The notes below the pieces were generated by a model, which saw only the letters and a program-made list of their open reading frames with translations, was not told the origin of the DNA and did not search any database. The translations under genes and the position numbers were made by a program. From Candidatus Pantoea bituminis (lineage in GTDB: Bacteria > Pseudomonadota > Gammaproteobacteria > Enterobacterales > Enterobacteriaceae): a stretch of 64,000 nt of DNA. The DNA lies in assembly GCF_018842675.1 (NCBI RefSeq), contig NZ_JAGTWO010000004.1:992001-1056000 (forward strand), written 5' to 3'. Positions 48,785 through 57,390 of this stretch are shown piece after piece (within the stretch, counting starts at the first letter, position 1; each line of letters opens with the position of its first letter).

Positions 48785-49238
48785 TGCCCCAGGGACACAA
48801 CACACCTTCACTGTATGAAATACTGACCGGGAACTTCACTGGCGGCCTGGATCTCCATCAGGTCAGCGAAGAAAATCAGGTCATTCTGTCCGTGCTGGAC
48901 AATATGCAGCGTATCCTTAACTGCCGTGCCGGCACGCTGGCACATCTGCCGGACTATGGACTGCCCGATATGACTAAAATCCTGCAGGGCATGCCGGGTA
49001 CTGCCCATGAGCTGATGGGCACCCTATCTACTGTTCTGCTCAAATATGAGCCACGCCTGAAAAAATAACGGTTGTCCTGCTGGAGCAGAACGTTCCCGGT
49101 GAACTGCGCTATGCCATTGATGCCGAGCTGAAGGGCATTGGCCTTGTGTGTTACGGCACCGAGTTTATGCCCGAGGGACGAGTGATGCTGAGGCATCTGA
49201 AGCAACAGCAGTATCTCGACACGACAACCCGTCTGTAA
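48784..49238 (+). CDS. tssE: TssE gp25-like baseplate protein (one apparent frameshift)
   Basis: Baseplate protein homologous to phage T4 gp25 which starts sheath polymerisation; 151 aa after correction. It has SLYEILTGNFTGGLDLHQVS, the gp25 core ILNCRAGTLAHLPDYGLPDM (EFRRP-type region) and LLKYEPRLKK. The frame breaks at A-run 49060-49065; one A continues ITVVLLEQNVPGELRYAIDA and ends QQQYLDTTTRL, the usual C-terminus. Confidence 0.9.
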
Positions 49239-49252
49239 GGCCAGATAACACC

Positions 49253-49573
49253 ATGTCAGTAAAATTACAGTTTCTCGAAAAATTGCAGGCCAGACAGCCC
49301 GCTCCGGCTTCATCTGTCAGCAAGACTCAGGATGATATTGCAGAGTTTTGCCTGCGAATGACGCAACTTCAGGAGCAGATGGACGCGTGGCTGGTGGGTA
49401 CCGGACTGAATGTGGAGACGCTCAGTACATCCGTTACGGACCTGCTAGTTGATAGCGGGGCTTTTGAGATTGCAGCTATCCTCCTGCGTGTCGACGACCG
49501 GGCTGTAAAATTTATGCCGGTATTCCTGTATGGTCAGGGTGTGGCCGGGTGTGTGGAGGCGGCCATTCCATAA
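49253..49573 (+). CDS. Small hypothetical protein downstream of tssE
   Basis: A 106-residue protein that I do not recognise. It is soluble and mostly helical in its first half (QFLEKLQARQ, DIAEFCLRMTQLQEQMDAWL) and ends in an extended segment. It begins 14 bases after tssE, so it is part of the T6SS operon. The end at CCATTCCATAATGG could be altered by another missing base (one more C would add seven residues). A role in the secretion system is inferred only from location. Confidence 0.5.
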   Translation: MSVKLQFLEKLQARQPAPASSVSKTQDDIAEFCLRMTQLQEQMDAWLVGTGLNVETLSTSVTDLLVDSGAFEIAAILLRVDDRAVKFMPVFLYGQGVAGCVEAAIP

Positions 49574-49583
49574 TGGAGGATTC

Positions 49584-49724
49584 GTGACGCCTCTGGGGCG
49601 ATTATTTATTCGGTCAGGTCCAGTGAACAACTGGACCTTTACTCCGCTTGGTGCTTTATCCCGGCCTGGGCAGTGTTTTGATGAAACCACTTTCTTTAAC
49701 CTGATTTTTGCGCTTCTGCCATAG
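49584..49724 (+). CDS. Possible 46-residue protein
   Basis: A short frame from GTG 49584 (MTPLGRLFIRSGPVNNWTFT) is preceded by a perfect GGAGG ribosome site at five bases. It encodes 46 residues with no recognised family. It may instead be a fragment of a longer decayed or mis-sequenced T6SS accessory gene. Confidence 0.25.
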   Translation: MTPLGRLFIRSGPVNNWTFTPLGALSRPGQCFDETTFFNLIFALLP

Positions 49725-49847
49725 CGGGTGCTGAAAAATGAATCATTATTTTTTTGCTTTGAATCATTGCAAGTTTTCCTGACGAAACGGTTAATAGCTT
49801 TCGGATTACTTAGCCCCAAAGTAACGAAATAAATAACGGATATGGAA

Positions 49848-50245
49848 ATGAGAAAATTAATCTTCCTTCTGGTCTCAGGAATTCTTTTTACGGCACAAGC
49901 CGATGCTGCGCGTGGAAGGCAGCCCTGTTCCGGTTCAAAGGGTGGCATTGCACACTGCACATCGGATGGACGTTTTGTTTGTAATGACGGGAGCCTAAGT
50001 CAGTCGAAGCGATTCTGCTCCGGATATGGTTCCTCAGAAACCAGCAATCCGGTAAAACCGCCTACTTCCACTCGCAAAGCGCAGACGAAAAAAGTGACAA
50101 CTGCGAAAAAGCAGGAACCGCAACGTGTTGCAGAAAACGACGAACCGGTCAGTACGCAACCCCGACAGCCCACATGCGCTCCACTCTATATGGCCAGCAA
50201 GCCCGGATACACCCATTTACCGATTTGCTCAGGGAATCAGTATTA
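49848..50245 (+). CDS. Secreted Cys-containing small protein
   Basis: About 132 residues. A Sec signal peptide (MRKLIFLLVSGILFTAQADA, cleavage after ADA) precedes a compact Cys motif region GRQPCSGSKGGIAHCTSDGR, FVCNDGSLSQSKRFCSGYG with four cysteines, then a low-complexity Lys/Thr/Pro linker and a C-terminal piece with two more Cys (TCAPLYMASKPG, LPICSGNQY). The Cys motif recurs in small exported enterobacterial proteins, but the function is unknown. An ATG six bases upstream is also possible. It is followed by the GIY-YIG membrane protein gene. Confidence 0.6.
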
Positions 50246-50324
50246 ATCGGATATGGCAAAAATTCCATTCCCGTTGTAAGGATTAAATAATCAGGTTTGC
50301 AGGAAAAAAGGAAAGAAATAAAAC

Positions 50325-51568
50325 ATGGCACGAAGAAAAAAGATGACAATGCCGCGGGTATTATTCTGGTTATTCTTGGCGTAATTGCCTGGGGTGTTTA
50401 TGTCGCGGCAAGAGCATTAATTAATCTTAATGAGCGGTTTATTGAATCTGTGTCGAATCCGGCAGGAATAATCGGTCTGTTCTTTGGTTTATTGATTGCC
50501 ATTACGCTGATGATACGAGTTTTCATTTACCGGGGCTTCAGGAAGAAAACAGCGGAGCTCGAACTGGCCGTGTCGGACCTGGCACAGAAAGAGAAAGCCT
50601 TTGATGAAACCGTCAGTACTGAAGTGGCTCGTGGCCTGTATCAGGAAAAGAAACAGCTTTCCGGTCAGTGGGATGAATTTCACCATGCCAGAAATAAAGC
50701 GTCCCGGGCGCTGCAGCGCATAGTGGATTCAGCCTATCAATTCAAAGTTAAGACGTTACTTGCTGGCACCACAGTGAATAACTGGCAGAGTAAATACGAT
50801 CAGCTCCGCAAAGAAAGGGATGCTTATAACGTCATCAGTGAGAAAATCACCTTTCTGAAACTTGAAGATAAAGCCGACTGGGACAGTGTAAAACAGCAGT
50901 TCCTGGATAAGGTCGCGTTTCTGGAAAAAGCCCAGGAAGAAAAAGAATATCAGGCCGAACTTAAACGTCAGATGCGGGAAGAAAAGCAGCGCCAGGATGA
51001 GCTGGACAGGCAACAGCGTGAAGCGGAAGAAGAAGAGCACCGCCTTGCTGAACAGCAAAAAATCCTTGAAGAAGCGCTACTGGCTGCCGAAGGGACGTAC
51101 AGAGAAGAGCTGGAGAGGCAGCGTCAGGAACTGGAACAAAAAATTCAGGACGTACATCAGCAATATGAACGTGCCAAATCCATGGCCCAGCTCACGAAGC
51201 AGGGACATGTGTATGTGATTTCAAATATTGGCTCCTTTGGTGAAGGTGTCTTCAAAATCGGTATGACCCGGCGACTGGAGCCGATGGAGCGGGTGAAAGA
51301 ACTGAGTGGAGCCGCCGTACCTTTCGATTTTGATGTCCACGCCATGATTTCCTGTGACGATGCGCCAGCTCTGGAGAAAACGCTGCACGACCATCTGGAA
51401 CGTTACCGCATCAACAGGATTAACTTACGTAAAGAGTTTTTCCGCGTAGAGCTCAGCAAAATCATTAACGAGGTGGAACGTCACCACGGGCGGGTTGACT
51501 ACATTGCTGACCCAATGGCACTGCAGTATCTGCAGAGTCTCGAATATGCTGAAAGCGAAGCTGCATAA
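50325..51568 (+). CDS. Membrane-anchored coiled-coil protein with C-terminal GIY-YIG (T5orf172/MUG113) domain
   Basis: About 414 aa. Two N-terminal transmembrane helices (AGIILVILGVIAWGVYVAA and AGIIGLFFGLLIAITLMI), a charged coiled coil (about 80-300, rich in Glu/Gln/Arg, e.g. EELERQRQELEQKIQDVHQQ), and a T5orf172-type GIY-YIG domain: GHVYVISNIGSFGEGVFKIG, the Arg-bearing MTRRLEPMERVKELSG, and a late Glu in ALEKTLHDHLERYR. The frame from ATG 50325 (MARRKKDDNAAG) needs one more A in run 50336-50341; otherwise a TTG at 50297 starts it. It resembles DUF4041-type proteins of phages and defence loci. Confidence 0.7.
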
Positions 51569-51614
51569 ACGATAACCTTCAATAGCTCCTGGTACGACAA
51601 ATGGACAACGGGTC

Positions 51615-53008
51615 ATGAATGACATCCCCCACGTAAAATAAAAACCGGTGGCGACCCACGTACGCTGCCGGATTATACCGCCCTGCGCGAAGAACTGAGT
51701 AAACTGACGCATCCGGCGCGCCCGGATGTGAACTGGCGTTATGCCGAAAAACTTTGTCTTTCGCTGTTTGAACAAAATGGTGTGGAGTTACAGACAGCGG
51801 CCTGGTACACGCTGGCCCGTACGCAACAAGCCGGTCTGCTCGGTCTGAACGAAGGTCTGGCGATACTGGAGGCGCTGATAAGCCATCAGTGGAGGACGCT
51901 GTGGCCGCAGCCAGTACATGCCCGCATGGAAATCCTCAGCAGTCTGAGTCAGCGTCTACAGCAACTGATGCGCTCGCTCCCGCTAAATTACAGCGACCTC
52001 AGCCAGTTGTATCGGGTGGAGCAACTGCTTACCAGTCTGGGGAAGGTGCTGCAGCGCCTGGAGCTTAAGCACCTGAGCCAGCTCGACACGCTGCGTACTC
52101 TGATACATAACAGTACTGTCCGGCTGGAAAACAACAGTGCCGGTGCATCCAGTACTGGTGCAGTTATTCAGCCCGGGGTTGTACTCCCCACAACGGGTAT
52201 AAATAGCCCAGGAACATCCGTTGATACACTGCCAGGCATTCCAGATGCAGAGAAAAACGTGCCGAACAATGCGGTGAAGTGGGTGTATGTGGCGGAGCCG
52301 GAACAACAGCTAAATGTGGAGGTACTCTCGGCAATACCTGCACCGGTAAAAAAGTGGAAATCTTTCACTGCCGGGATGTGTTCCATGCTGGTGATAAGCA
52401 TAGTCGCAGTGTGGAGCTGGCAGTATCTTCACCGGTCAGACCCGCTACAGACTCAGTTTGCTGCTTCACTGGCTCCGTTACCCGCAACACTCACGCCTGC
52501 ACAGTTGGATGTGATACGTCATCAATCGCCGCTTCCACAAACAGTAATAGCACAAACACAGCAGAAGCTTGCCCTGCTGGACCAGCTTCCTCCTGACTGG
52601 AATATTGACTACAGTCGACAACTTGTAGAACAGGCTCAGACTCTGTGGCCGGAACAGGCTAAACCCCTGATACAGCATTGGCAACAACAGCTTAGTGCTG
52701 TCGCATTGCCAACAGAGCAGCTGAATGGCTGGTATCAGGGAATGACAATGCTACAGAAACTGAGTGACAGGCTAAACGGGCTTGATGAGCAGAAGGGTAA
52801 ATACATGACGGTCAGTGAACTGAAGTCAGTAGTATTTTCAACTATGCAGTCGTTTAATCAGGCCATACCGGCTGAGGAGCAACTGCGGGTATTGTCAGAA
52901 AACCCTGCTGGAGTACCTTTACCTGCTGCTGCCAAGGCTCAACTGGAGATGCATCTGAAACAATTGACTGCCCGTTATGCTGAGATAAAACAGAACTTAT
53001 CGGAATAA
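51615..53008 (+). CDS. VasL-type TssA-like T6SS protein (one apparent frameshift)
   Basis: Second TssA-family gene; 464 aa after correction. An ImpA N-terminal-like region (PARPDVNWRYAEKLCLSLFE, LQTAAWYTLARTQQAGLLGL) is followed by a helical part, a single transmembrane helix at about 255-275 (SMLVISIVAVWSWQYL) and a VasL C-terminal domain (IDYSRQLVEQAQTLWPEQAK). The membrane helix separates it from the soluble TssA. The frame breaks at A-run 51635-51638; one A joins MNDIPHVKIKTGGDPRTLPD to the rest. It is the last gene of the island operon. Confidence 0.83.
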
Positions 53009-53034
53009 AAACGGTGCTAAGAATTATCAGTGAT

Positions 53035-53151
53035 TCAGTTCGTTATTTTTTTGCCTGATGCAGACAAATACAGGTACAGGCCATTACCGTCTGAAACCCT
53101 GTAGGGCTTATCTTTCGACTTAGCCGCGTCTGTCTGTTTAATGGTGAGCAA
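53035..53151 (-). pseudogene. N-terminal remnant of a P4-type tyrosine-recombinase integrase
   Basis: The reverse strand from TTG 53151 reads MLTIKQTDAAKSKDKPYRVS followed by DGNGLYLYLSASGKK, then ITN and a stop. This is the start of the DUF4102 arm-binding domain of P4-like integrases (AKPKDKPYxLSDGxGLYL). The rest of the gene (about 350 residues) is missing. It lies 136 bases from the 3' end of tRNA-Arg and points away from it, the normal arrangement of an island integrase. It shows that the T6SS region entered at this tRNA. Confidence 0.8.
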
Positions 53152-53287
53152 TGGGTAAAATTTCTTACCCAGGATTTACCCAGGCAATAGACAGGCTGTC
53201 AACGAACTATGGCGAACTGCTATTTATTGGGGAGTGCTTTGTGAGTAGGAGTTGGCAAACGACTTCGGAAGGTGGCGAACCGTGGTA
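53152..53287. other. Putative attachment region between integrase remnant and tRNA-Arg
   Basis: Non-coding. It contains a repeated TTACCCAGG element (53165-53173; TTTACCCAGG 53175-53184), of the sort found as integrase arm sites. The tRNA 3' end with CCA at 53288 would hold the crossover core. No duplicate of the core is found at the island's left edge. Confidence 0.4.
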
Positions 53288-53362
53288 TGGCGTCCCCTGC
53301 AGGGATCGAACCTGCAACTAGCCCTTAGGAGGGGCTTGTTATATCCATTTAACTAAGGAGAC
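53288..53362 (-). tRNA. argW: tRNA-Arg (anticodon CCT)
   Basis: 75 bases on the reverse strand: acceptor GTCTCCT with AGGGGAC, D arm around TTAGTTAAATGGATATAA, anticodon stem AGCCC/GGGCT with loop CTCCTAA (anticodon CCT, reading AGG), T arm GCAGGTTCGATCCCTGC and an encoded CCA. It is nearly identical to E. coli argW, and lies beside yfdC as there. argW is an island and prophage integration site in E. coli (CPS-53). Confidence 0.97.
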
Positions 53363-53435
53363 GTCGGCGGGCAGTATAGCGCAGTTATGCGCCAAATTAA
53401 CCACGCCGAGGTGCGTTTGCTCATTCCATCGACAA

Positions 53436-54363
53436 TTAGCCTTCAGACTGCTGTTTCTGGCGACGCTTCTCCTCTTTTTCTTTTCTGCTCGCATCTTAGC
53501 TTTGGCTGTTTCGCTCATATCATTACGAATCTGAGCATGACTGATCAGGGCGAAAATCAATGTGCCGCCGGTAATATTGCCCAGCAGGGTAGGTAAAGCA
53601 AAAGGCCAAAAGAACGCTTGCCACTCAATAGCGCCGCTAAACACTAAATAAAGCACTTCAACCGAACCTACCACAATGTGTGCCAGGTCGCCGAGCGCCA
53701 CTAGCCACGTCATCATGACAATCACAAACAACTTAGCCGCACCTGCATAGGGAAACATCCATACCATGGTGGCGATGATCCAACCGGAAATAACGGCATT
53801 GGCAAACATTTCACCCGGCGTACTTTCCATCACTTTTTGACTAATGACGGTAAATGCCTGACGCGTTGCATCATCAAAAATGGGCATTTCGGTAAAGGCT
53901 AACGCACCTAATGCTGTGCCAATCAGATTACCGAGCAACACGATGCCCCACAAACGCAGCAGCAGACCAACATTGCTCATCGTGGGTTTGTGCATCACAG
54001 GCAGAACAGCGGTAACGGTGTTTTCAGTAAAAAGCTGCTGCCGCGCCATAATGACAATCACAAAACCGAAGGTATAACCCAGATTCTCGAGCAAAAATGC
54101 ACCCGGTACGCCGTCGAGATGGACCTGAAAAATCCCTTTGGCCATCAGTGATGCACCCATTGATAAACCGGCGGCAATCGCTGACCACAACAAGGCCATA
54201 CCGTCGCGTTCTAGCTCTTTCTCGCCATCCTGACGTATCTCTTCGTGAATGGCGGCGGCGCGGGAAGGAGTGCTTCTTCATCTACTTCAATATCGGTGCC
54301 TTCTTCTTTTTCATCGCTATCAACATCGTTATGGCCGTGATCTATACCTGATGAACCCTTCAT
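53436..54363 (-). CDS. yfdC: YfdC, formate/nitrite-transporter-family membrane protein (two apparent frameshifts)
   Basis: Inner-membrane channel-like protein of the FNT family, substrate unknown. Corrected length 309 aa against 310 in E. coli. An acidic N-terminal tail ([20 protein letters not shown]) precedes six helices: [40 protein letters not shown] (Q/T-E-N selectivity region [12 protein letters not shown]), [20 protein letters not shown], and [20 protein letters not shown]. Breaks: GC-rich 54251-54262 (restores [19 protein letters not shown]) and T-run 53475-53479 (restores the tail [15 protein letters not shown]). The naive frame would read through to 53339 inside the tRNA. A GGAGAA ribosome site precedes the ATG. 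Confidence 0.9.
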
Positions 54364-54605
54364 ATTTTCTCCTGGTGACAATGCCAACGCGTAATAAGCG
54401 TAGACGTTTTTTGCCAATCAAAAATGTAACTGCATTCGCGAATAAGGGTAACAAGGTTTTAACGTTGCTGGATTTTTGGGCAGTTATTGATCTGATGCGC
54501 ACGAATACGCCCTTTGAGGTAGGACGCGGTGGCCGCTCAGACTTCGGCCCACAGCATCATTGTGGTATTATTCGCGCCTCATTTATCTGGTGCGATTCCC
54601 CCTTC

Positions 54606-55217
54606 ATGTTGGAAGTCATTAATCTTTCTTGCGTCCGCGACGAGCGTGCTCTTTTTCATGGGCTGACGTTTTCCGTGGCGGCAGGCGATATCGTGCAAAT
54701 TGAAGGGCCGAATGGCGCGGGTAAAACTTCTTTGTTGCGTCTGCTGGCGGGATTAAGCCGCGCTGAGCAGGGCGACGTAATGTGGCAATCTCAGCCTATT
54801 CGCCAACAGCGCGAAATATGGCATCAGGCGATGCTTTATCTCGGCCATCATCCTGGCGTAAAAGCGGTATTGTCGCCGCTGGAAAATCTGCGTTTTTACC
54901 ATCGCGATTGCGATGACGAGCTAATTTTTGATGCACTGGAAAGCGTTGAATTGCTGGGTTACGAAGAGGTGCCGGTGGCGCAACTTTCCGCAGGACAACA
55001 GCGTCGTGTGGCCCTGGCCAGATTATGGTTAAGTCACGCTTCGCTGTGGATTTTAGATGAACCGTTAACCGCCATCGACAAAGCGGGTGTAGAAAAATTA
55101 ATGGCGAAATTTGCTCAACATGCCGATAACGGAGGCGCGGTCATTCTGACCACGCATCAGGATCTGCCAGACAGCCTTGCACGCGTGCGTAAGATTCGCC
55201 TGAGCGGCGCGGAGTGA
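54606..55217 (+). CDS. ccmA: CcmA, ATP-binding subunit of the heme-handling CcmABCD complex
   Basis: ABC ATPase (203 aa) that drives release of holo-CcmE during cytochrome c maturation. Walker [10 protein letters not shown], signature [14 protein letters not shown], Walker [13 protein letters not shown], and H-loop LTTHQD are all present. A longer open frame begins at 54249, but the ATG at 54606 ([20 protein letters not shown]) matches the family start. First gene of the nine-gene ccm operon, all in the same direction and mostly overlapping. Confidence 0.96.
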   Translation: MLEVINLSCVRDERALFHGLTFSVAAGDIVQIEGPNGAGKTSLLRLLAGLSRAEQGDVMWQSQPIRQQREIWHQAMLYLGHHPGVKAVLSPLENLRFYHRDCDDELIFDALESVELLGYEEVPVAQLSAGQQRRVALARLWLSHASLWILDEPLTAIDKAGVEKLMAKFAQHADNGGAVILTTHQDLPDSLARVRKIRLSGAE

Positions 55218-55221
55218 CGTG

Positions 55222-55880
55222 ATGCTAATCCGTGTTATCCAGCGCGAGCTGCGTATTGCCTTTCGCAGCGGCGCAGAAGTGATTAACCCGCTGTGGTTTT
55301 TCCTGATTGTGATTACGCTGTTCCCGCTGGGCATTGGGCCCGATCCGCAACAGTTAGCGCGCATCGCGCCGGGTGTCGCTTGGGTGGCTGCCTTGCTGGC
55401 CTCGCTGCTGGCGCTGGAGCGCTTGTTCCGCGATGACTTTATGGATGGTTCGCTGGAACAGTTATTGCTGTTGCCCACGCCGTTGCCGCTGACCGTGGTT
55501 GGCAAAGTCATTGCCCACTGGCTGGTCACTGGCTTGCCGCTGATTGTGTTATCACCGCTGGCGGCGCTGCTGTTATCGCTGGATTTTCGCGGCTGGAGCG
55601 CAATGGCGCTGACCCTGTTGCTGGGAACGCCAACCCTGAGTTTTTGGGTGCGATTGGCGTCGGATTAACGGTAGGACTGCGTCGCGGCGGCGTGTTGCTT
55701 AGCCTGCTGGTATTACCGCTGGCGATTCCCGTTTTAATTTTTGCCAGCGCAGCGATTGATGCGGCAGGGCAGGGATTACCCATCAGCGGTTATCTGGCGA
55801 TTCTTGGCGCAATGCTGGTGGCGAGCGCCACCCTGGCCCCTTTTGCTACCGCCGCAGCGCTGCGCATTACGCTGCATTAA
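55222..55880 (+). CDS. ccmB: CcmB, membrane subunit of the CcmABCD complex (one apparent frameshift)
   Basis: Six-helix membrane partner of CcmA. Corrected length 219 aa (E. coli 220). It has IQRELRIAFRSGAEVINPLW, LERLFRDDFMDGSLEQLLLL, and after the break GVGLTVGLRRGGVLLSLLVL and PFATAAALRITLH. The frame breaks at T-run 55641-55645; one T gives TLSFLGAIGVGLTV. In a conserved operon with all other genes intact, this is most simply a base-call error. Confidence 0.94.
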
Positions 55881-55938
55881 ATCGCGCACGCCTTAGACGT
55901 GTCGATAACGAATTTATCTTTACTGTGAGCAATTCATC

Positions 55939-56679
55939 ATGTGGAAATGGTTACATCAACTGGCGAAGCCTGAGCGGCTTTATCAGTTCTGCGGTCGCTT
56001 AGTGCCGTGGTTCGCAGTGGCGGCAATCGCCACGCTGCTATTCGGTTGGGTGTGGGGATTCGGTTATGCGCCTGCGGATTATCAGCAGGGTGACAGTTTC
56101 CGCATCATGTACATTCACGTTCCCGCAGCCATGTGGTCGATGGGTGTTTATGCTTCCATGGCGATTGCCGCTTTTATCGGTTTGGTCTGGCAGATGAAAA
56201 TGGCCGATTTAGTGTCGGCGGCAATGGCACCGGTAGGTGCGGTATTCACCTTTATTGCGCTGGTCACCGGTTCCGCCTGGGGCAAGCCAATGTGGGGAAC
56301 CTGGTGGATTTGGGATGCACGCCTCACTTCCGAACTGGTTTTGCTTTTCCTTTATATGGGTGTGATTGCGCTCTATCACGCCTTTGACGATCGTCGTACT
56401 GCCGGACGTGCAGCTGGGATCCTGATTTTGGTTGGCGTGGTCAATCTTCCTGTTATTCATTTCTCTGTCCAGTGGTGGAATACCCTGCACCAAGGCTCAT
56501 CGGGCATGATGCAGCAGGCAATCGCGCCTGAAATGCGCACACCGCTGCGCTGGTCAATCATTGGGTATCTGCTGGTGTTCGCCTCTTTAACGTTAATGCG
56601 TTTGCGTAACCTGATTCTGTTAACGGAACGTCATCGTCCTTGGGTCGCTGATATCGCTAAGGGAGGACGCAAAGCATGA
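55939..56679 (+). CDS. ccmC: CcmC, heme-delivery protein with WWD domain
   Basis: Inner-membrane protein (246 aa, six helices) that delivers heme to CcmE. The periplasmic tryptophan-rich heme loop GKPMWGTWWIWDARLTSELV is at about 114-133, and the two heme-ligand histidines lie in MYIHVPAAMWSM (about 60) and NLPVIHFSVQWWNTLHQG (about 184). Intact; its stop overlaps the ccmD start. Confidence 0.97.
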   Translation: MWKWLHQLAKPERLYQFCGRLVPWFAVAAIATLLFGWVWGFGYAPADYQQGDSFRIMYIHVPAAMWSMGVYASMAIAAFIGLVWQMKMADLVSAAMAPVGAVFTFIALVTGSAWGKPMWGTWWIWDARLTSELVLLFLYMGVIALYHAFDDRRTAGRAAGILILVGVVNLPVIHFSVQWWNTLHQGSSGMMQQAIAPEMRTPLRWSIIGYLLVFASLTLMRLRNLILLTERHRPWVADIAKGGRKA

Positions 56680-56924
56680 TGCCCGCATTCAATTCCTGGC
56701 AAGCGTTCTTTGCCATGGGCGGCTACGCCTTTTATGTCTGGCTGGCTGTGGTCTTCACCGTTATTCCTTTAACGGGCCTGGTGTTACACACGCTATTGCT
56801 TCGCCGCCGTTTGCTGACGGAAATTCGCCAGCGTGAATCCAGGGAGCGCCGTATCCGTGCGGCGAAAACGAAAAAGCCGTCACTGAAGCGGCAGGAGAAA
56901 AAATGTGAATATCCGTCGTCGTAA
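56676..56924 (+). CDS. ccmD: CcmD, small membrane protein of the CcmABCD complex
   Basis: Single-helix protein (82 aa as read) needed to release holo-CcmE. The start [20 protein letters not shown] matches the family, followed by a basic cytosolic tail. As written it overlaps ccmE by 20 bases; one more A in run 56898-56903 would end it at the TGA overlapping the ccmE GTG, giving 76 aa and the usual four-base overlap. That version seems more likely. Confidence 0.9.
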   Translation: MMPAFNSWQAFFAMGGYAFYVWLAVVFTVIPLTGLVLHTLLLRRRLLTEIRQRESRERRIRAAKTKKPSLKRQEKKCEYPSS

Positions 56925-57390
56925 TCGCCTCTATGTTGTGGTGGCGATTTTGGTCGGACTTGGCCTCGCCACCACGCTGGTAATGTACGCGCTGCGTTCC
57001 AATATCGACCTGTTTTATACCCCAAGCGAAATCCTGTATGGCAAAGGCGAAGCTCGCCAAAAGCCAGAAACGGGGCAGCGTTTGCGCGTGGGTGGCATGG
57101 TGATGCCGGGCAGCGTGAAGCGTGATCCAAAATCACTTGCCGTTTCGTTTAAGCTTTACGATGCCAATGGCGTGGTCAGCGTCAGCTTTGAGGGTATTCT
57201 GCCTGACCTGTTCCGCGAAGGGCAGGGCGTGGTGGCCCAGGGTGTGCTGGAGGAAGGCAACCTCGTGAATGCCAAAGAGGTGTTGGCTAAGCATGATGAG
57301 AAATACACGCCGCCAGAAATCGAAGACGCAATGAAAAAGAATCACAACGGCCCGCAGTCAATGTATCAACAGCCGGGTAAACAGTCATGA
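56905..57390 (+). CDS. ccmE: CcmE heme chaperone
   Basis: Periplasmic heme chaperone (161 aa) anchored by an N-terminal helix ([20 protein letters not shown]). The OB-fold barrel shows [15 protein letters not shown] and [20 protein letters not shown]; the heme-binding His lies in [15 protein letters not shown] (about residue 132), with the Tyr heme neighbour. A GTG start follows a CAGGAG ribosome site in the end of ccmD. Confidence 0.97.
   Translation: MNIRRRNRLYVVVAILVGLGLATTLVMYALRSNIDLFYTPSEILYGKGEARQKPETGQRLRVGGMVMPGSVKRDPKSLAVSFKLYDANGVVSVSFEGILPDLFREGQGVVAQGVLEEGNLVNAKEVLAKHDEKYTPPEIEDAMKKNHNGPQSMYQQPGKQS

Noticed and set aside
53339..54199. YfdC read as a shorter protein with a long unusual C-terminus ending inside the tRNA
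   Set aside because: The tail is an out-of-frame artefact; one base in the T-run at 53475-53479 restores the family C-terminus and a stop at 53436.
54249..54605. N-terminal extension of CcmA of about 119 residues
   Set aside because: It overlaps the yfdC start and promoter region and has no family match; ATG 54606 is the conserved start.
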